Made by a program: the position numbers and the translations under genes
Shown here: in pieces, positions 17,540 to 26,993 of the stretch
How the letters are laid out: each line of letters begins with the position of its first letter
How positions within the stretch are numbered: position 1 is the stretch's first letter
From: Porphyromonadaceae bacterium UBA3327
GTDB lineage: Bacteria > Bacteroidota > Bacteroidia > Bacteroidales > Muribaculaceae
DNA length: 64,000 nucleotides
NCBI GenBank assembly: GCA_002361155.1
Contig: DERZ01000056.1
Span: 13,822-77,821, forward strand
Direction: 5' to 3'
Notes under the pieces: model-generated
What the model saw: only the letters and a program-made list of their open reading frames with translations
Databases searched by the model: none
What the model was told of the DNA's origin: nothing

Positions 17540-18817
17540 TCATCCCGGTTTCCTGTCGAGGTCTTTTTCCATCCGGGAGACGATTTCGGCAGTGGCGCCG
17601 ACATTTTCCTGAACATAGCGGGAAGCGGCGGTGCGTACGCGTTCCAGTTCCGGCATGTTGTCGCGGAGTCCTGCGAACCAGTCGCGCAGTTCCTCATAGT
17701 TCTCCACTTTTGTACCTATGCCGAGTTCGATCATACGCAACGGCGTGGATTTCCGTTCGATTCTCGGCCCGAAACTTATTGGCAGTCCATAGACTGTGGG
17801 CTCTATCACACTGTGCAGATAGGGGGTGAAGCCACCTCCGACGTATGCCCAGGTGCCGTATCGGTAGATGCGGGGGAGGTCACCGACGTGGTCCACCACC
17901 AGCGACTGCACGCCGCCGAAGTCGGTTTCAGGCGTACATTCCGATAGCCGCAGACTTCCGTTCGCGAGATTCTCGGAGAGGGAGCGGAGGTTTCGGTCGC
18001 TGATGTCGTGCGGCACAAAGATGAACCGCGTGTCGGGGTTGTCATCGGCGAGATGTGTGGTCATGGCAAGATCGCGGCGGTCGCTGACGCTGCCAGCGAT
18101 GAACACCCTCTTTCCGCCGCAGAAGCTGTCGAGCACAGGATGGCTCCACCGGGCGGCGGCGATGGAGGCTGCATTATCGAAGAGCGGGTCGCCGCATAGC
18201 GCCGCCCGGTTGTTGCCGAGTCGGTGCAGATTCTCAAGCGACGTCATGTCTGCCGTGAAAATATGCTTGTAGCATTCCAGGTCGCGGCGGTAATCACCGC
18301 CATACCACTTGAAGAATGCCGAGTCCTCGCGGATCAGGGCGGAGATAAGGTATGTGGGTATGCCGCGGCGGTGGAGCTCGTTCAGGTAGTTGTGCCAGTA
18401 TTCCGAAACCATGAAGAGAGCCGCTTCCGGCCTTACGGCATCAATGAAGTCGCGGGCGTTGCGCGGCGTGTCCCACGGCAGGTAGAACACATGGTCCGCA
18501 GGTCCCGGATTGCGGATCACCGACTCATAACCTGACGGAGAGAAAAAGGTGACCACGACCCTGCATCCGTTATGGCGGCGCTTAAGCTCGGAGATAATCG
18601 GGCGCGCTATTGCATATTCTCCGAGAGATGAGGCATGTACCCATATCGTCGGGACATGGCTGTCGCCGCCAAGTTCGCTGCGGACTCTGGCGAGAAGGTT
18701 CCTGCGCCCCCGGATGAACCGCACCATCTTCGAACTGCTGTTCTCAGGAAGGTGTCCGGCTGTCATCGCTGTGAGGCGTGCCGCGGATTTCAACCCCGCG
18801 TCGTATAATTTCGACAT
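17540..18817 (-). CDS. waaA: Kdo transferase
   Basis: 425 residues, GT30 family. It transfers Kdo from CMP-Kdo onto lipid IVA at the inner membrane. Visible motifs include IWVHASSLGEYAIARP (the acceptor-domain HAxSxGE motif with the catalytic Glu), VVVTFFSPSGYE, the donor-domain RFIFVPHDIS, and YVGGGFTPYLHSVIEPTVYGLPISFGP, which is strongly diagnostic. It is encoded with kdsB downstream and an LtaS-like transferase upstream. The number of Kdo residues added cannot be told from sequence. Confidence 0.95.
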   Translation of the reverse strand: MSKLYDAGLKSAARLTAMTAGHLPENSSSKMVRFIRGRRNLLARVRSELGGDSHVPTIWVHASSLGEYAIARPIISELKRRHNGCRVVVTFFSPSGYESVIRNPGPADHVFYLPWDTPRNARDFIDAVRPEAALFMVSEYWHNYLNELHRRGIPTYLISALIREDSAFFKWYGGDYRRDLECYKHIFTADMTSLENLHRLGNNRAALCGDPLFDNAASIAAARWSHPVLDSFCGGKRVFIAGSVSDRRDLAMTTHLADDNPDTRFIFVPHDISDRNLRSLSENLANGSLRLSECTPETDFGGVQSLVVDHVGDLPRIYRYGTWAYVGGGFTPYLHSVIEPTVYGLPISFGPRIERKSTPLRMIELGIGTKVENYEELRDWFAGLRDNMPELERVRTAASRYVQENVGATAEIVSRMEKDLDRKPG

Positions 18818-18900
18818 TCTCTCTCCTTTTTATGCTGTCGACAAACGGGTCTAAGTTCATCAACAAGTGCAAAATTACATAATTCCGACAAATTTTCCTA

Positions 18901-20895
18901 TTATTTGAAGACTTTGTTGGCGAGTTGTCGCTCGCTGTAGGTCTGGACTATGGCGTGGAGCTTGCGGAGCAGACGCGCCTCTTCCGGAAGTCCGCGCCCG
19001 GCGAGATTGTTTTTCATCAGCGGGTCTTTAACGAAATTATGCAGCGTCTTGGCCTGCCAGGTCTCGGTGTCGGCCACAAGCATCCAGTCTCCCATTATGA
19101 TCTGCGGCGTATGGTCCCAGCGGAACGCCCAGGGTTCTTTTCCCTCCCGTTCGTCGGCGAAGACATCGCGTCCGAAGGCAAAGAAAGGCCGGTCGTATCC
19201 CAAAAGTCCGAGTAATGTAGGGAGCACGTCGATCTGCTGCATCATGCCAGGGTGCACGTGGGGCTGGAGTTTGCCTGAGGGATCATGCAGGATGATGGGT
19301 ATCCTGGTGTGTCCCAGTAGATTGTTGTATTCTTCATGCTCCGGTGTGTGGAGATAGGCGTGGTCGGCCGATATCACGAACAGCGTGTTGTCGAACCACG
19401 GTTCCCGGCTCGCTTCTGCGAAGAACTCACGCAGACAGTCATCGGTGTAACGGACGGTGCGGTAGTTGGGTCGTCTCTCTTCGGGATATTTCGATTCGAG
19501 TTCTTCGGGCAGTTTAAGCGGATGGTGGTTGGTGATGGTGAAGATACCGGTGACGAAGGGTTGCCGCATCTCGCCGATTTTAGTGCGGAAGAATTTCAGG
19601 AACTTCCCGTCCCATATTCCCCATGTGCCGTCGAAATCCTTCATCCCTCTGAAACGGCTGTCGGCCACATATTCATTCTTGCCGTAATATTTCTTCATGC
19701 CGGCCTGCCGGGTAAAGCCCTGGATTCCGAGGCTCTCGTTGTCGGCTCCGAGAAACCAGGACGATGAATAGCCTTTACGCTCCAGAAGTTCCCCTATGCC
19801 AGACACATGGTTTAGCGAGTAGGGACTCACCACGAAACTTTTCTTCATCCTGGGAGTGGATGCAAGCAGCGACGGGAGGGCATCGATCGAGAATCCGCTG
19901 TTGGAATAGGTGCGCTCGAAGCGCACGCTCCGGGTCATCAACGAGTCAAGGAATGGCATGTAGCCTTTATATTGCCCCCCCTCCAGGTCGGGATTGAGCA
20001 GTCCGGAATATTCCGCGCTGAAACTTTCGAGGACAAGGAAGACCACGTTGTGACCGCGAAGTACAGCTGCTGAGTCGGCGGGAGCCGGATGGTCGGGAGA
20101 GTATTCGGCGGCGAGGTCTGCGGGGTTACTGAAGAATTCCGGTGATTTGTCGGGGGAGGACCCGGTGGTGCGCAGGATGGCGAAAGGGGTGTTCAGCACA
20201 AGGTCCACGTCCTCGGGATTGGTGGCGAACCGCTGGGCGTAGCCTACGGCGATCGGGCGCGTCACCGATGAGAAGGTGCAGCCGCGAACGCCGAAGATGA
20301 AGAATGCAACCCAGAATCCGAGTCGCAGCGTGTTGCCGAGGTAGTAGTGCCGGAGTGGTTGCGCCGGACGGCGTCCGGGATTGCGGAACAGCTTCCACAT
20401 AGACCAGATCATTACGATAAGCAAGACCAGCAGATACCAGTGCGTCAGGACCTCCACGCCGATGATTTTGGCTATGTTCCCTTCGTTGCCGAATTCGGTG
20501 AACAGCGACATGGTGCTCCGCTGGTGACGGTAGCCGTAGAAAACCGTGTCGCAGAGATTGGCGAGGAGTGCCACGGAGTTGGTCACAATATATGTCAGTT
20601 TCACGGCCTTCCACCAGCCCGGACGCTCCTTCACGTGCAGCGGAAGGAACGCGAGTATCAGCCAGAGCGCGTTGACATACATTATGGCAGAGGTGTCAAA
20701 CAGCAGTCCTCCGTGCGATATAAGCATGAATGAGGAGGGGGTGATGCGGAAAGAGCCGATGTTCTCCCACAGGAAGACCAGTCTTGTCACCTCCATAAGC
20801 ACGTATATCCAGAGAATATCGCACACGGCGCATACCATCGGCGATTTCCACAGACGTCTTAAAAGTTCGTTCATATCGCTTCTATTCATGATCAA
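18901..20895 (-). CDS. LtaS-like sulfatase-superfamily membrane transferase
   Basis: Up to 664 residues. Around five N-terminal transmembrane helices (for example VCAVCDILWIYVLMEVTRLV), then an alkaline-phosphatase-superfamily catalytic domain. GHNVVFLVLESFSAEY supplies the metal-binding Glu, SNSGFSIDALPSLLAS the likely nucleophile region, FVISADHAYLHTP the metal-binding DH, and NNLLGHTRIPIILHD the late His. LTA synthase relatives in Gram-negatives transfer phosphoglycerol or phosphoethanolamine to periplasmic glycans or lipid A. Context between waaA and a fucosyltransferase-like gene favours decoration of LOS. The start is uncertain: ATGs at 20895, 20889 and 20874 are possible, and only the last avoids overlapping the upstream gene. 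Confidence 0.85.
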   Translation of the reverse strand: MIMNRSDMNELLRRLWKSPMVCAVCDILWIYVLMEVTRLVFLWENIGSFRITPSSFMLISHGGLLFDTSAIMYVNALWLILAFLPLHVKERPGWWKAVKLTYIVTNSVALLANLCDTVFYGYRHQRSTMSLFTEFGNEGNIAKIIGVEVLTHWYLLVLLIVMIWSMWKLFRNPGRRPAQPLRHYYLGNTLRLGFWVAFFIFGVRGCTFSSVTRPIAVGYAQRFATNPEDVDLVLNTPFAILRTTGSSPDKSPEFFSNPADLAAEYSPDHPAPADSAAVLRGHNVVFLVLESFSAEYSGLLNPDLEGGQYKGYMPFLDSLMTRSVRFERTYSNSGFSIDALPSLLASTPRMKKSFVVSPYSLNHVSGIGELLERKGYSSSWFLGADNESLGIQGFTRQAGMKKYYGKNEYVADSRFRGMKDFDGTWGIWDGKFLKFFRTKIGEMRQPFVTGIFTITNHHPLKLPEELESKYPEERRPNYRTVRYTDDCLREFFAEASREPWFDNTLFVISADHAYLHTPEHEEYNNLLGHTRIPIILHDPSGKLQPHVHPGMMQQIDVLPTLLGLLGYDRPFFAFGRDVFADEREGKEPWAFRWDHTPQIIMGDWMLVADTETWQAKTLHNFVKDPLMKNNLAGRGLPEEARLLRKLHAIVQTYSERQLANKVFK

Positions 20896-21889
20896 ACACT
20901 ATTTCGGAAAATGAATGGCTGCCGGCCTGGGCGGCGCGTTTCGAGAAATTGCTGCGGTACATGCCGGGTCCCACAAGCAGGTAGGAGCGGCTCGCGCGGG
21001 CGATGGCGAAGAAATCCTCAAACGTCTTCATCTGCGATTCGCAGTCGCTCTCTTTGCGGTCGATGTGTGCGATCTTGCCCGGGATGGTCATGATACCCGG
21101 CTCTCCCGAAACAGCTGAAAGGAACCGGTGACTGTCGGATGTGACCAGAACTTTCATGCCCCGGTTTTCGGGCATGCTCCGCACTTCTCTGATTTTATTG
21201 ATGCAGTCTGCTATAAGTCTCTCCCTCTCTCCGGAATGAAGAGGAATGCGTTCCTGCCGCGGCTCGTCGAAATCACCGAGCAGTTCCAGAAACCTTGCCG
21301 AGATGGAGATATAATCCCCGCCGAACATCCGCGATATTCCGGCGAGTCTCTGTTCCAGTGCCGGCGCCGGACGGAACAGTTCTGAAAAGAGTTCTCCGAA
21401 TCTGTCCTCGGCGAAGAAGAAGCTGGAATAGCAGTGGAACTGACGCACGGAATGGTCGTTGACCGCTTTCCTGATGTAATGTTCCTGCCAGCGCTTCTCT
21501 CTGAGGTCAGTTTCTCCACGGGTGTCCATGTAGACCGGTCGCGATGTAACGCTGTTGAACGATATCTCGTTGTCGGCGATACGCCAGTCATATCCCGCAG
21601 GAATCAGATAGTCCTCGAGTCGGAATGGGAACCGGAAAAAGATCCGGAAGTCCATGCCGGAGTCACGGGCGCTTTCATAGAGCGAGCATATACCGCGCAG
21701 ACGGTCGGCGAGTCCGCCATGCATCCGCTTGCCGTCGGCCATGAAAATTACCTGCCTCCGCTCGTTGATTGCCGCCGGCTTGTCTGGTCCGTAGTACCCG
21801 GCAAGATGGCGCCGCTCCACCCGTCGGTAGCGGTACCGACGGAAGAAGAGATAATTGATTTCGCTCTTTATTCGTTCTGAGATCTTCAT
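20882..21889 (-). CDS. Fucosyltransferase-like (NodZ/GT23-like fold) protein
   Basis: 335 residues, not firmly assigned. The N-terminal GKRMHGGLADRLRGICSLYE resembles the HxG..DRLRG motif found in GT11/GT23-type and xyloglucan fucosyltransferase-like families. The C-terminal half has VTSDSHRFLSAV and FFAIARASRSYLLVGPGMYRSNFSKRAAQ, like the S/T-D-S...F and D...L..S...V...S.FS..A motifs of alpha-1,6-fucosyltransferase-like GT-B enzymes. There is no signal peptide. It overlaps the LtaS-like gene by up to 14 bases. Probably a sugar transferase acting on LOS or a cell-surface glycan; donor unproven. Confidence 0.6.
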   Translation of the reverse strand: MKISERIKSEINYLFFRRYRYRRVERRHLAGYYGPDKPAAINERRQVIFMADGKRMHGGLADRLRGICSLYESARDSGMDFRIFFRFPFRLEDYLIPAGYDWRIADNEISFNSVTSRPVYMDTRGETDLREKRWQEHYIRKAVNDHSVRQFHCYSSFFFAEDRFGELFSELFRPAPALEQRLAGISRMFGGDYISISARFLELLGDFDEPRQERIPLHSGERERLIADCINKIREVRSMPENRGMKVLVTSDSHRFLSAVSGEPGIMTIPGKIAHIDRKESDCESQMKTFEDFFAIARASRSYLLVGPGMYRSNFSKRAAQAGSHSFSEIVFDHE

Positions 21890-22022
21890 TTCTTAATAAT
21901 CTTCCTGATCATGAATCAGGGTCTGCGCGTGATCTGTATATGTCAGTCCGGTTTTGATATTCATGTCAGTTGTCGTTGTAAGCGTGATTGATTGTCGGTG
22001 TCGTTGTATAAACCGGATAAAT

Positions 22023-22060
22023 CAGAGGAGGGTGGCCGGGGTGCGGCTCACCCTCCTCTG
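22023..22060 (-). terminator. Hairpin after dedA
   Basis: CAGAGGAGGGTG (22023-22034) pairs with CACCCTCCTCTG (22049-22060), loop of 14 bases. It lies 28 bases after the dedA stop on the minus strand. A strong T-tract is lacking, so termination strength is unclear. Confidence 0.55.
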
Positions 22061-22087
22061 CGGTGTCGCTGGTTTTCTACAGTGTAG

Positions 22088-22783
22088 TTATTCGAGAGGT
22101 TCCTGATTCTTTTTCTTTTTGCTGAATGCTTTCCATGCGATGAAGATAATGCAGAGCAGAAGCAGCGCATAGCCTCCCCATGTGAGGTATCGGTTGTATT
22201 CCTCCACTTTGTCGAAAAGCATGTCGGGATCCACATGGATCGAGAGCCAGTAGCCGAGCGCGCCGAGGATGGCGTTCCAGATCAGAGCTCCCAACGAGGT
22301 GTAGAGCGCGAACTGGGCTATGTTCATTTTTGCGAGTCCGGCGGGAATTGAAATCAGCTGGCGTACGGCCGGGATCAGACGTCCCACCAGAGTCGACACC
22401 GCCCCGTGGCGGTCGAAGTAATTTTCGGCTTTCTCCACCTTGGCGCGGTCGATGAGGCATGCGTGTCCAAATTTGCTGTCGGCAAACCTGTAAACTACGG
22501 GACGGCCGACCCAGAGGGCGAGGAAATAGTTGACAAACGCGCCGGCAAGGGCGCCGAGCGTGGCCACCACCACCACCATGTACACGTTCATGTCGGCTCC
22601 GACTCCGTAGTTGCGGCAGGCAAGATAGGCTGCCGGCGGCACCACCACTTCCGACGGAAAGGGGATAAAGGAACTTTCAATCATCATGAACAGGAACACG
22701 AAGAGATAACTCGCGTTCTCTACAAACCACTGGAAAAATGAACTCGCGTCGAAGATGGCGAGCGGTATGAGGTCAAGCATCAC
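22088..22783 (-). CDS. DedA family membrane protein
   Basis: 231 residues, SNARE-associated/DedA family, with roughly five membrane segments. Characteristic features are IESSFIPFPSEVVVPPAAYLA (the E-x-FP-P-E entry loop), GRLIPAVRQLISIPAGLAKM (F/GR-x-P-x-R...G motif), and the C-terminal GALIWNAILGALGYWLS. DedA proteins help recycle the undecaprenyl-phosphate carrier and keep membrane potential, which fits its place at the head of an envelope gene run. A ~200-base gap with a hairpin separates it from the next gene. Confidence 0.92.
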   Translation of the reverse strand: MMLDLIPLAIFDASSFFQWFVENASYLFVFLFMMIESSFIPFPSEVVVPPAAYLACRNYGVGADMNVYMVVVVATLGALAGAFVNYFLALWVGRPVVYRFADSKFGHACLIDRAKVEKAENYFDRHGAVSTLVGRLIPAVRQLISIPAGLAKMNIAQFALYTSLGALIWNAILGALGYWLSIHVDPDMLFDKVEEYNRYLTWGGYALLLLCIIFIAWKAFSKKKKNQEPLE

Positions 22784-22872
22784 TTATTTTGTTTTGAAGT
22801 ATTGGATATGGCGGATACCATGCAGGTCCCATAATCTGTCAAACCGGATGACAAAGTTAATAATTTTTTTTG

Positions 22873-22880
22873 TAATTTTG
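22873..22880 (+). promoter_or_regulatory. -7 box for the flavodiiron gene
   Basis: TAATTTTG matches TAnnTTTG and sits 69 bases before the fprA ATG. No TTTG is found at the right -33 distance, so activator dependence is possible. Confidence 0.5.
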
Positions 22881-22948
22881 CCACATAATTCGTTTCAAGG
22901 GGCTTATTTTCCGATATTGAGTCTCTGAATAATATACATGTAACAGCT

Positions 22949-24148
22949 ATGAACGTTAAAGAGATAACAGAAGGCGTGTATTACGCCGGAGTGAACGATA
23001 GGGTCACCGCTTTGTTCGAGGGCCTGTGGCCCATACCGGAGGGTGTGAGCTATAACTCATATATAGTTAAAGGAAAGAATGCCACGGCACTGATCGATAC
23101 TGTCCGTATCGACGAGGTGCGCGAGTTCCTCAACAATATCAGCCGCATCCAGGATGGCAGACCGATTGACTATCTTGTAATCAACCACATGGAGCCGGAC
23201 CATTCAGGGTCGATTCCAGAAGTGGTGCGGGCATATCCCGATATAAAGATTGTGGGCAATGTGCAGACAATAGGAATGATAAAGGGTTTCTACCATATCT
23301 TCGACGACTCCCGTTTTCTGGAGGTGAAGGATGGCGAAGTGCTTGACCTTGGCGGAAAGACACTTAAATTCTATCTGACTCCGATGGTGCACTGGCCCGA
23401 GACTATGATGACATACCTTGAGGAGAACGGCACGCTTTTCTCCGGCGACGCGTTCGGCACGTTCGGAGCGCTCAACGGCGCGGTGACCGACTGCGAGATG
23501 GAGACGGACCGCTATTTCCCCGAGATGTACCGTTATTATGCGAATATAGTCGGCAAGTACGGCATGTTCGTTCAGCGCGCGCTGGCGCGTCTCGTCGGTG
23601 TCGATATCAAATGGATCTGTTCCACCCACGGCCCCGTGTGGCATTCCCGTATAGCGGAGGTGGTGGACCTCGTCGACAGGCTGAGCCGCTACGAGAGTGA
23701 GCCGGGAGTGGTGATAGTCTACGGCTCTATGTACGGCAACACCGCCGAAATGGCCGAGGAAGTGGCCCGCGGACTGGCAGAGGCCGGAGTGACCAACATC
23801 ATCATGCATGATGCCTCGCACTCCTCGATGAGCCGGATGATTTCCGACGCCTACCGCTATGAGGGACTTGTGGTTGGTTGCGCCACCTATTCGATGCGCC
23901 TCTTCCCGCCGGTGGAGGCTTTCATGAACGCGATGGAGACCCGCGAGATAAAGAACAAGGTATTTGCCGCCTTCGGAAGCTTTACTTGGGCCAAGGGCGC
24001 GGTCGGTTCCAGGATGGATGAATATGTGGCAAGAATGGGACTTGACTCTGTAGGCTACGTGGTGATGAAGCAGACCCTCGACGACGAGTCGCGCGCTGCC
24101 GCGCGCCGCCTCGGCACCGAAGTCGCCGGCCGCCTCACCCGCAAGTAA
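22949..24148 (+). CDS. Flavodiiron protein (FprA-type)
   Basis: 399 residues. N-terminal metallo-beta-lactamase-like diiron domain followed by a flavodoxin domain. Diiron ligands are visible in NHMEPDHSG (H80-x-E82-x-D84-H85), MVHWPETM, FSGDAFGTFGAL and CSTHGPVWH. The FMN-binding flavodoxin loop is VIVYGSMYGNTAEMAEE (from about residue 252). These cytoplasmic enzymes reduce O2 to water or NO to N2O and protect anaerobes from brief oxygen exposure. There is no fused rubredoxin, so a separate electron donor is needed. Monocistronic, with its own promoter box and terminator. Confidence 0.95.
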   Translation: MNVKEITEGVYYAGVNDRVTALFEGLWPIPEGVSYNSYIVKGKNATALIDTVRIDEVREFLNNISRIQDGRPIDYLVINHMEPDHSGSIPEVVRAYPDIKIVGNVQTIGMIKGFYHIFDDSRFLEVKDGEVLDLGGKTLKFYLTPMVHWPETMMTYLEENGTLFSGDAFGTFGALNGAVTDCEMETDRYFPEMYRYYANIVGKYGMFVQRALARLVGVDIKWICSTHGPVWHSRIAEVVDLVDRLSRYESEPGVVIVYGSMYGNTAEMAEEVARGLAEAGVTNIIMHDASHSSMSRMISDAYRYEGLVVGCATYSMRLFPPVEAFMNAMETREIKNKVFAAFGSFTWAKGAVGSRMDEYVARMGLDSVGYVVMKQTLDDESRAAARRLGTEVAGRLTRK

Positions 24149-24167
24149 CCCGCAATTATTAAAACAG

Positions 24168-24194
24168 AAAGGCTCCACAACTGTGGGGCCTTTT
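24168..24194. terminator. Bidirectional terminator between fprA and rpe
   Basis: AAAGGCTCCACA (24168-24179) pairs with TGTGGGGCCTTT (24182-24193, one mismatch), followed by T on the plus strand and by a T-rich complement on the minus strand. It serves the converging fprA and rpe genes. Confidence 0.8.
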
Positions 24195-24260
24195 GTTGAT
24201 TATTCATACGGCTGCCGGTCTTGCGTCATACCTATATAATGAGGTTTGAGCGGCAGTTTA

Positions 24261-24905
24261 TCAGAGGGCGCGGAGGCCGGCTATGGCGGCTTTGGGGTCT
24301 GCGTGGCGGAATACGTAGCTGCCGGCCACAAGCATGTCGGCTCCGGCTTCGGCCAGCTCGGCACCGGTCTCTCCGTTGACGCCGCCGTCGATTTCGATCA
24401 CGGCGTGCGAGCCCGTCTTGTCTATAAGCTCACGGAGCTCGCGGGTCTTCTCCAGCGTGTGGCGGATAAAGGGCTGCCCTCCGAAGCCTGGATTGACCGA
24501 CATGAGAAGCACCAGGTCGAGGTCGCCGATGATGTCGACAAGGGTAGATACCGGTGTGGCGGGGCAGAGGGTGACGCCCGCTTTCATTCCCGCATCGTGG
24601 ATGGCCTGCACCGTGCGGTGGATGTGCACGCATGCCTCCTGGTGAAAATTCATGATTTCCGCGCCAAGGTCGCGCACCTGCGGTATCCAGTTCTGCGGTT
24701 CCACTATCATCAGATGGACGTCGAGCGGCTTGCGGCATATCTTTGCCACGTCTTTCATTACCGGAAAACCGAACGAGATGTTCGGTACGAACACCCCGTC
24801 CATTACGTCGAGATGCAGATAGTCGGCATCCGATTCATTGATCATCCGGATGTCGGGTTCAAGATTGGCGAAATTGGCCGCCAAAAGTGAAGGTGATACT
24901 TTCAT
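24261..24905 (-). CDS. rpe: Ribulose-phosphate 3-epimerase
   Basis: 214 residues, TIM barrel. It interconverts ribulose-5-phosphate and xylulose-5-phosphate. Key motifs: KVSPSLLAANFANLEPDIRM, YLHLDVMDGVFVPNISFG (metal-binding His and Asp), DVHLMIVEP, LLMSVNPGFGGQPF, and VIEIDGGVNGETG. It is 36 bases downstream of ligA and is the last gene in the argR-to-rpe minus-strand run. Confidence 0.96.
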   Translation of the reverse strand: MKVSPSLLAANFANLEPDIRMINESDADYLHLDVMDGVFVPNISFGFPVMKDVAKICRKPLDVHLMIVEPQNWIPQVRDLGAEIMNFHQEACVHIHRTVQAIHDAGMKAGVTLCPATPVSTLVDIIGDLDLVLLMSVNPGFGGQPFIRHTLEKTRELRELIDKTGSHAVIEIDGGVNGETGAELAEAGADMLVAGSYVFRHADPKAAIAGLRAL

Positions 24906-24941
24906 TTATATGGATGTTAAGTTTACTTCGTCATAATTGTT

Positions 24942-26993
24942 TCATGCAGGTTCCTCCGCAGAAGCCTCTGTTTCGTTTTCAGGCGGCGTGGAGCCGTCAA
25001 TCATCGCGAGGAATTCATCTTCCGACACGATGGGAACGCCGAGCTTGCCGCACTTTTCGAGCTTTGCCGGCCCCATGTTTTCGCCGGCGAGCACGAAGCT
25101 TGTCTTTTTCGATATGCTACCCGAGTTCTTTCCTCCCTGCGCCATGATGATATCCTTGTATTCGTCGCGGCTGTGGCGGGAGAATGAGCCCGAGATAACG
25201 ATTGTCTTCCCTTCGAGGGCATTGCCGGCGGATGCGAGACGGTCGGTATCCACCTCCATCCGTAAGCCTGCGGCGGTGAGGATATCGATGTTTGCGACAT
25301 TTACCGGCTCGCGCAGGAAGTCGTGGATATTCCGGGCGATCACGGGACCTATGTCGGGCACGGCGGTGAGTTCCTCAAGCGACATGGCACGCAGACGCTC
25401 CATGCCCGATACCGCCATGGCAAGACGCTTGGCGGTGGTCTCCCCGACGTTGGGAATCGAGAGTGCGTACAGTACCCGCTCGAAGGGCACCTGCTTCGAT
25501 GCCTCGATTCCTGCCATTATCCTTTGCGCGGTCTTTTCTCCCACGCGGTCAAGTCCCGAGAGTTTTGCCTCGTCGAGACTGTACAGATCGCCGATATTTT
25601 TCACCAGTCCGCACGCATACAGCAGTTCGGCTGTCTCTTCACCGATACCGTCGATGTCCATCATCCTGCGCGCGCAGAAATGTTCGATGCGGCCGGTGAT
25701 CTGCGGCCGACAGCCATATTTGTTGGGGCATACCCATGAGGCCTCGCCGAAAATGCGCCGCAGCGGAGTACCGCATTCCGGACATTCATGCACAAACTCA
25801 ATCTTCGCGGCTCCGGCGGGACGCGAAGAAAGTTCTACGCCGGTGATCTGCGGGATGATCTCTCCCGCCTTCTCAACATAGAGGCTGTCGCCCTGATGGA
25901 TGTCGAGTTCCTGCATGATGTCTTCGTTGTGAAGCGATGCGCGCTTTACGATGGTGCCCGACAGGAGCACCGGCTCAAGGTTGGCCACAGGAGTCACTAT
26001 TCCCATTCTTCCGGTCTCGAACGACACGAAGCGCAGCGGAGTGCATGCCCGCTCCGGATTGAATTTGAACGCCACGGCCCATCGGGGGGACTTGGCGGTA
26101 TATCCCAGGTTGAGCTGCTGGCGCAGGGAGTTTACCTTGAACACCAGTCCGTCGGTAGCCACGGGGAGTTCTCGGCGGTGTTCGTCCCAGTAACGGATGA
26201 ACTCATCCACTTCCTCCAGCGAATGAAGCAGTGTCATCTCCTTCGATACATTGAATCCCCATGCAGCGGCCGACCGCATGTTGTCGTAATGGTTGTCGCA
26301 GGGAAGCCGGTCGCTCAGCAGATAATAGAGCCGGGCGTCGAGGCGTCGCCGGGCCACCTCCTGCGGATCGTGGATCTTCAGTGTTCCCGAGGCGGCGTTG
26401 CGCGGATTGGCAAACAGAGGTTCCTCATTATAGGAGCGTTCGGCGTTGAGACGTTCGAATTCCTTCCATGGCATAAGAATCTCGCCTCTTATCTCGAACT
26501 CATCCGGCCAGTCTCCCGGCTGGAGCTTCAGCGGGATGCTCCTGATGGTCTTTACGTTGGCGGTGACATCGTCCCCCTGGGTGCCGTCGCCCCGGGTAAC
26601 AGCCCGCACCATGCGGCCGTCCCTGTAGGCGATCGATATCGAAGTACCGTCAAACTTAAGCTCGCCTACAATCGAGAACTCTTCGCCGTCGAGCGCTTTG
26701 CTGACGCGCTCGAACCATTCGTCGACCTCCCTGATGGAATATGTGTTGGAGAGCGACATCATCGGCCGGGCATGCACCACATGCTCAAATCCTTTCGACA
26801 GGTCCGATCCCACACGCTGCGTGGGGGAGAGAGGGTCGTAGCTCTCCGGATAACGGCTCTCGAGTTCCTCGAGTTCCTTGAGCATGAAGTCGAAGTCGCG
26901 GTCGGATATTTCCGGCGCGTGGAGCACATAATAGTTGTAATTGTGCCTGTTGAGCTCTTCGCGGAGCTGATTTATCCTTTCAATTGCGTCCAT
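24942..26993 (-). CDS. ligA: NAD-dependent DNA ligase
   Basis: 683 residues from the ATG at 26993; a GTG two codons earlier at 26999 is possible. Domains in order: Ia domain with YYVLHAPEISDRDFD, adenylation domain with the AMP-accepting lysine in GELKFDGTS (Lys113), OB fold, four-Cys zinc finger (CPECGTPL ... CPNKYGC), helix-hairpin-helix repeats, and a C-terminal BRCT domain (LEGKTIVISGSFSRHSRDEY). It seals nicks in replication and repair. The start lies 14 bases inside the 3' end of truA, consistent with coupling. Confidence 0.96.
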   Translation of the reverse strand: MDAIERINQLREELNRHNYNYYVLHAPEISDRDFDFMLKELEELESRYPESYDPLSPTQRVGSDLSKGFEHVVHARPMMSLSNTYSIREVDEWFERVSKALDGEEFSIVGELKFDGTSISIAYRDGRMVRAVTRGDGTQGDDVTANVKTIRSIPLKLQPGDWPDEFEIRGEILMPWKEFERLNAERSYNEEPLFANPRNAASGTLKIHDPQEVARRRLDARLYYLLSDRLPCDNHYDNMRSAAAWGFNVSKEMTLLHSLEEVDEFIRYWDEHRRELPVATDGLVFKVNSLRQQLNLGYTAKSPRWAVAFKFNPERACTPLRFVSFETGRMGIVTPVANLEPVLLSGTIVKRASLHNEDIMQELDIHQGDSLYVEKAGEIIPQITGVELSSRPAGAAKIEFVHECPECGTPLRRIFGEASWVCPNKYGCRPQITGRIEHFCARRMMDIDGIGEETAELLYACGLVKNIGDLYSLDEAKLSGLDRVGEKTAQRIMAGIEASKQVPFERVLYALSIPNVGETTAKRLAMAVSGMERLRAMSLEELTAVPDIGPVIARNIHDFLREPVNVANIDILTAAGLRMEVDTDRLASAGNALEGKTIVISGSFSRHSRDEYKDIIMAQGGKNSGSISKKTSFVLAGENMGPAKLEKCGKLGVPIVSEDEFLAMIDGSTPPENETEASAEEPA

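Noticed and set aside
17485-17697. N-terminal extension of kdsB
   Set aside because: The added 71 residues have no homology, and run back over the waaA 3' end. The ATG at 17484 gives the exact KdsB start.
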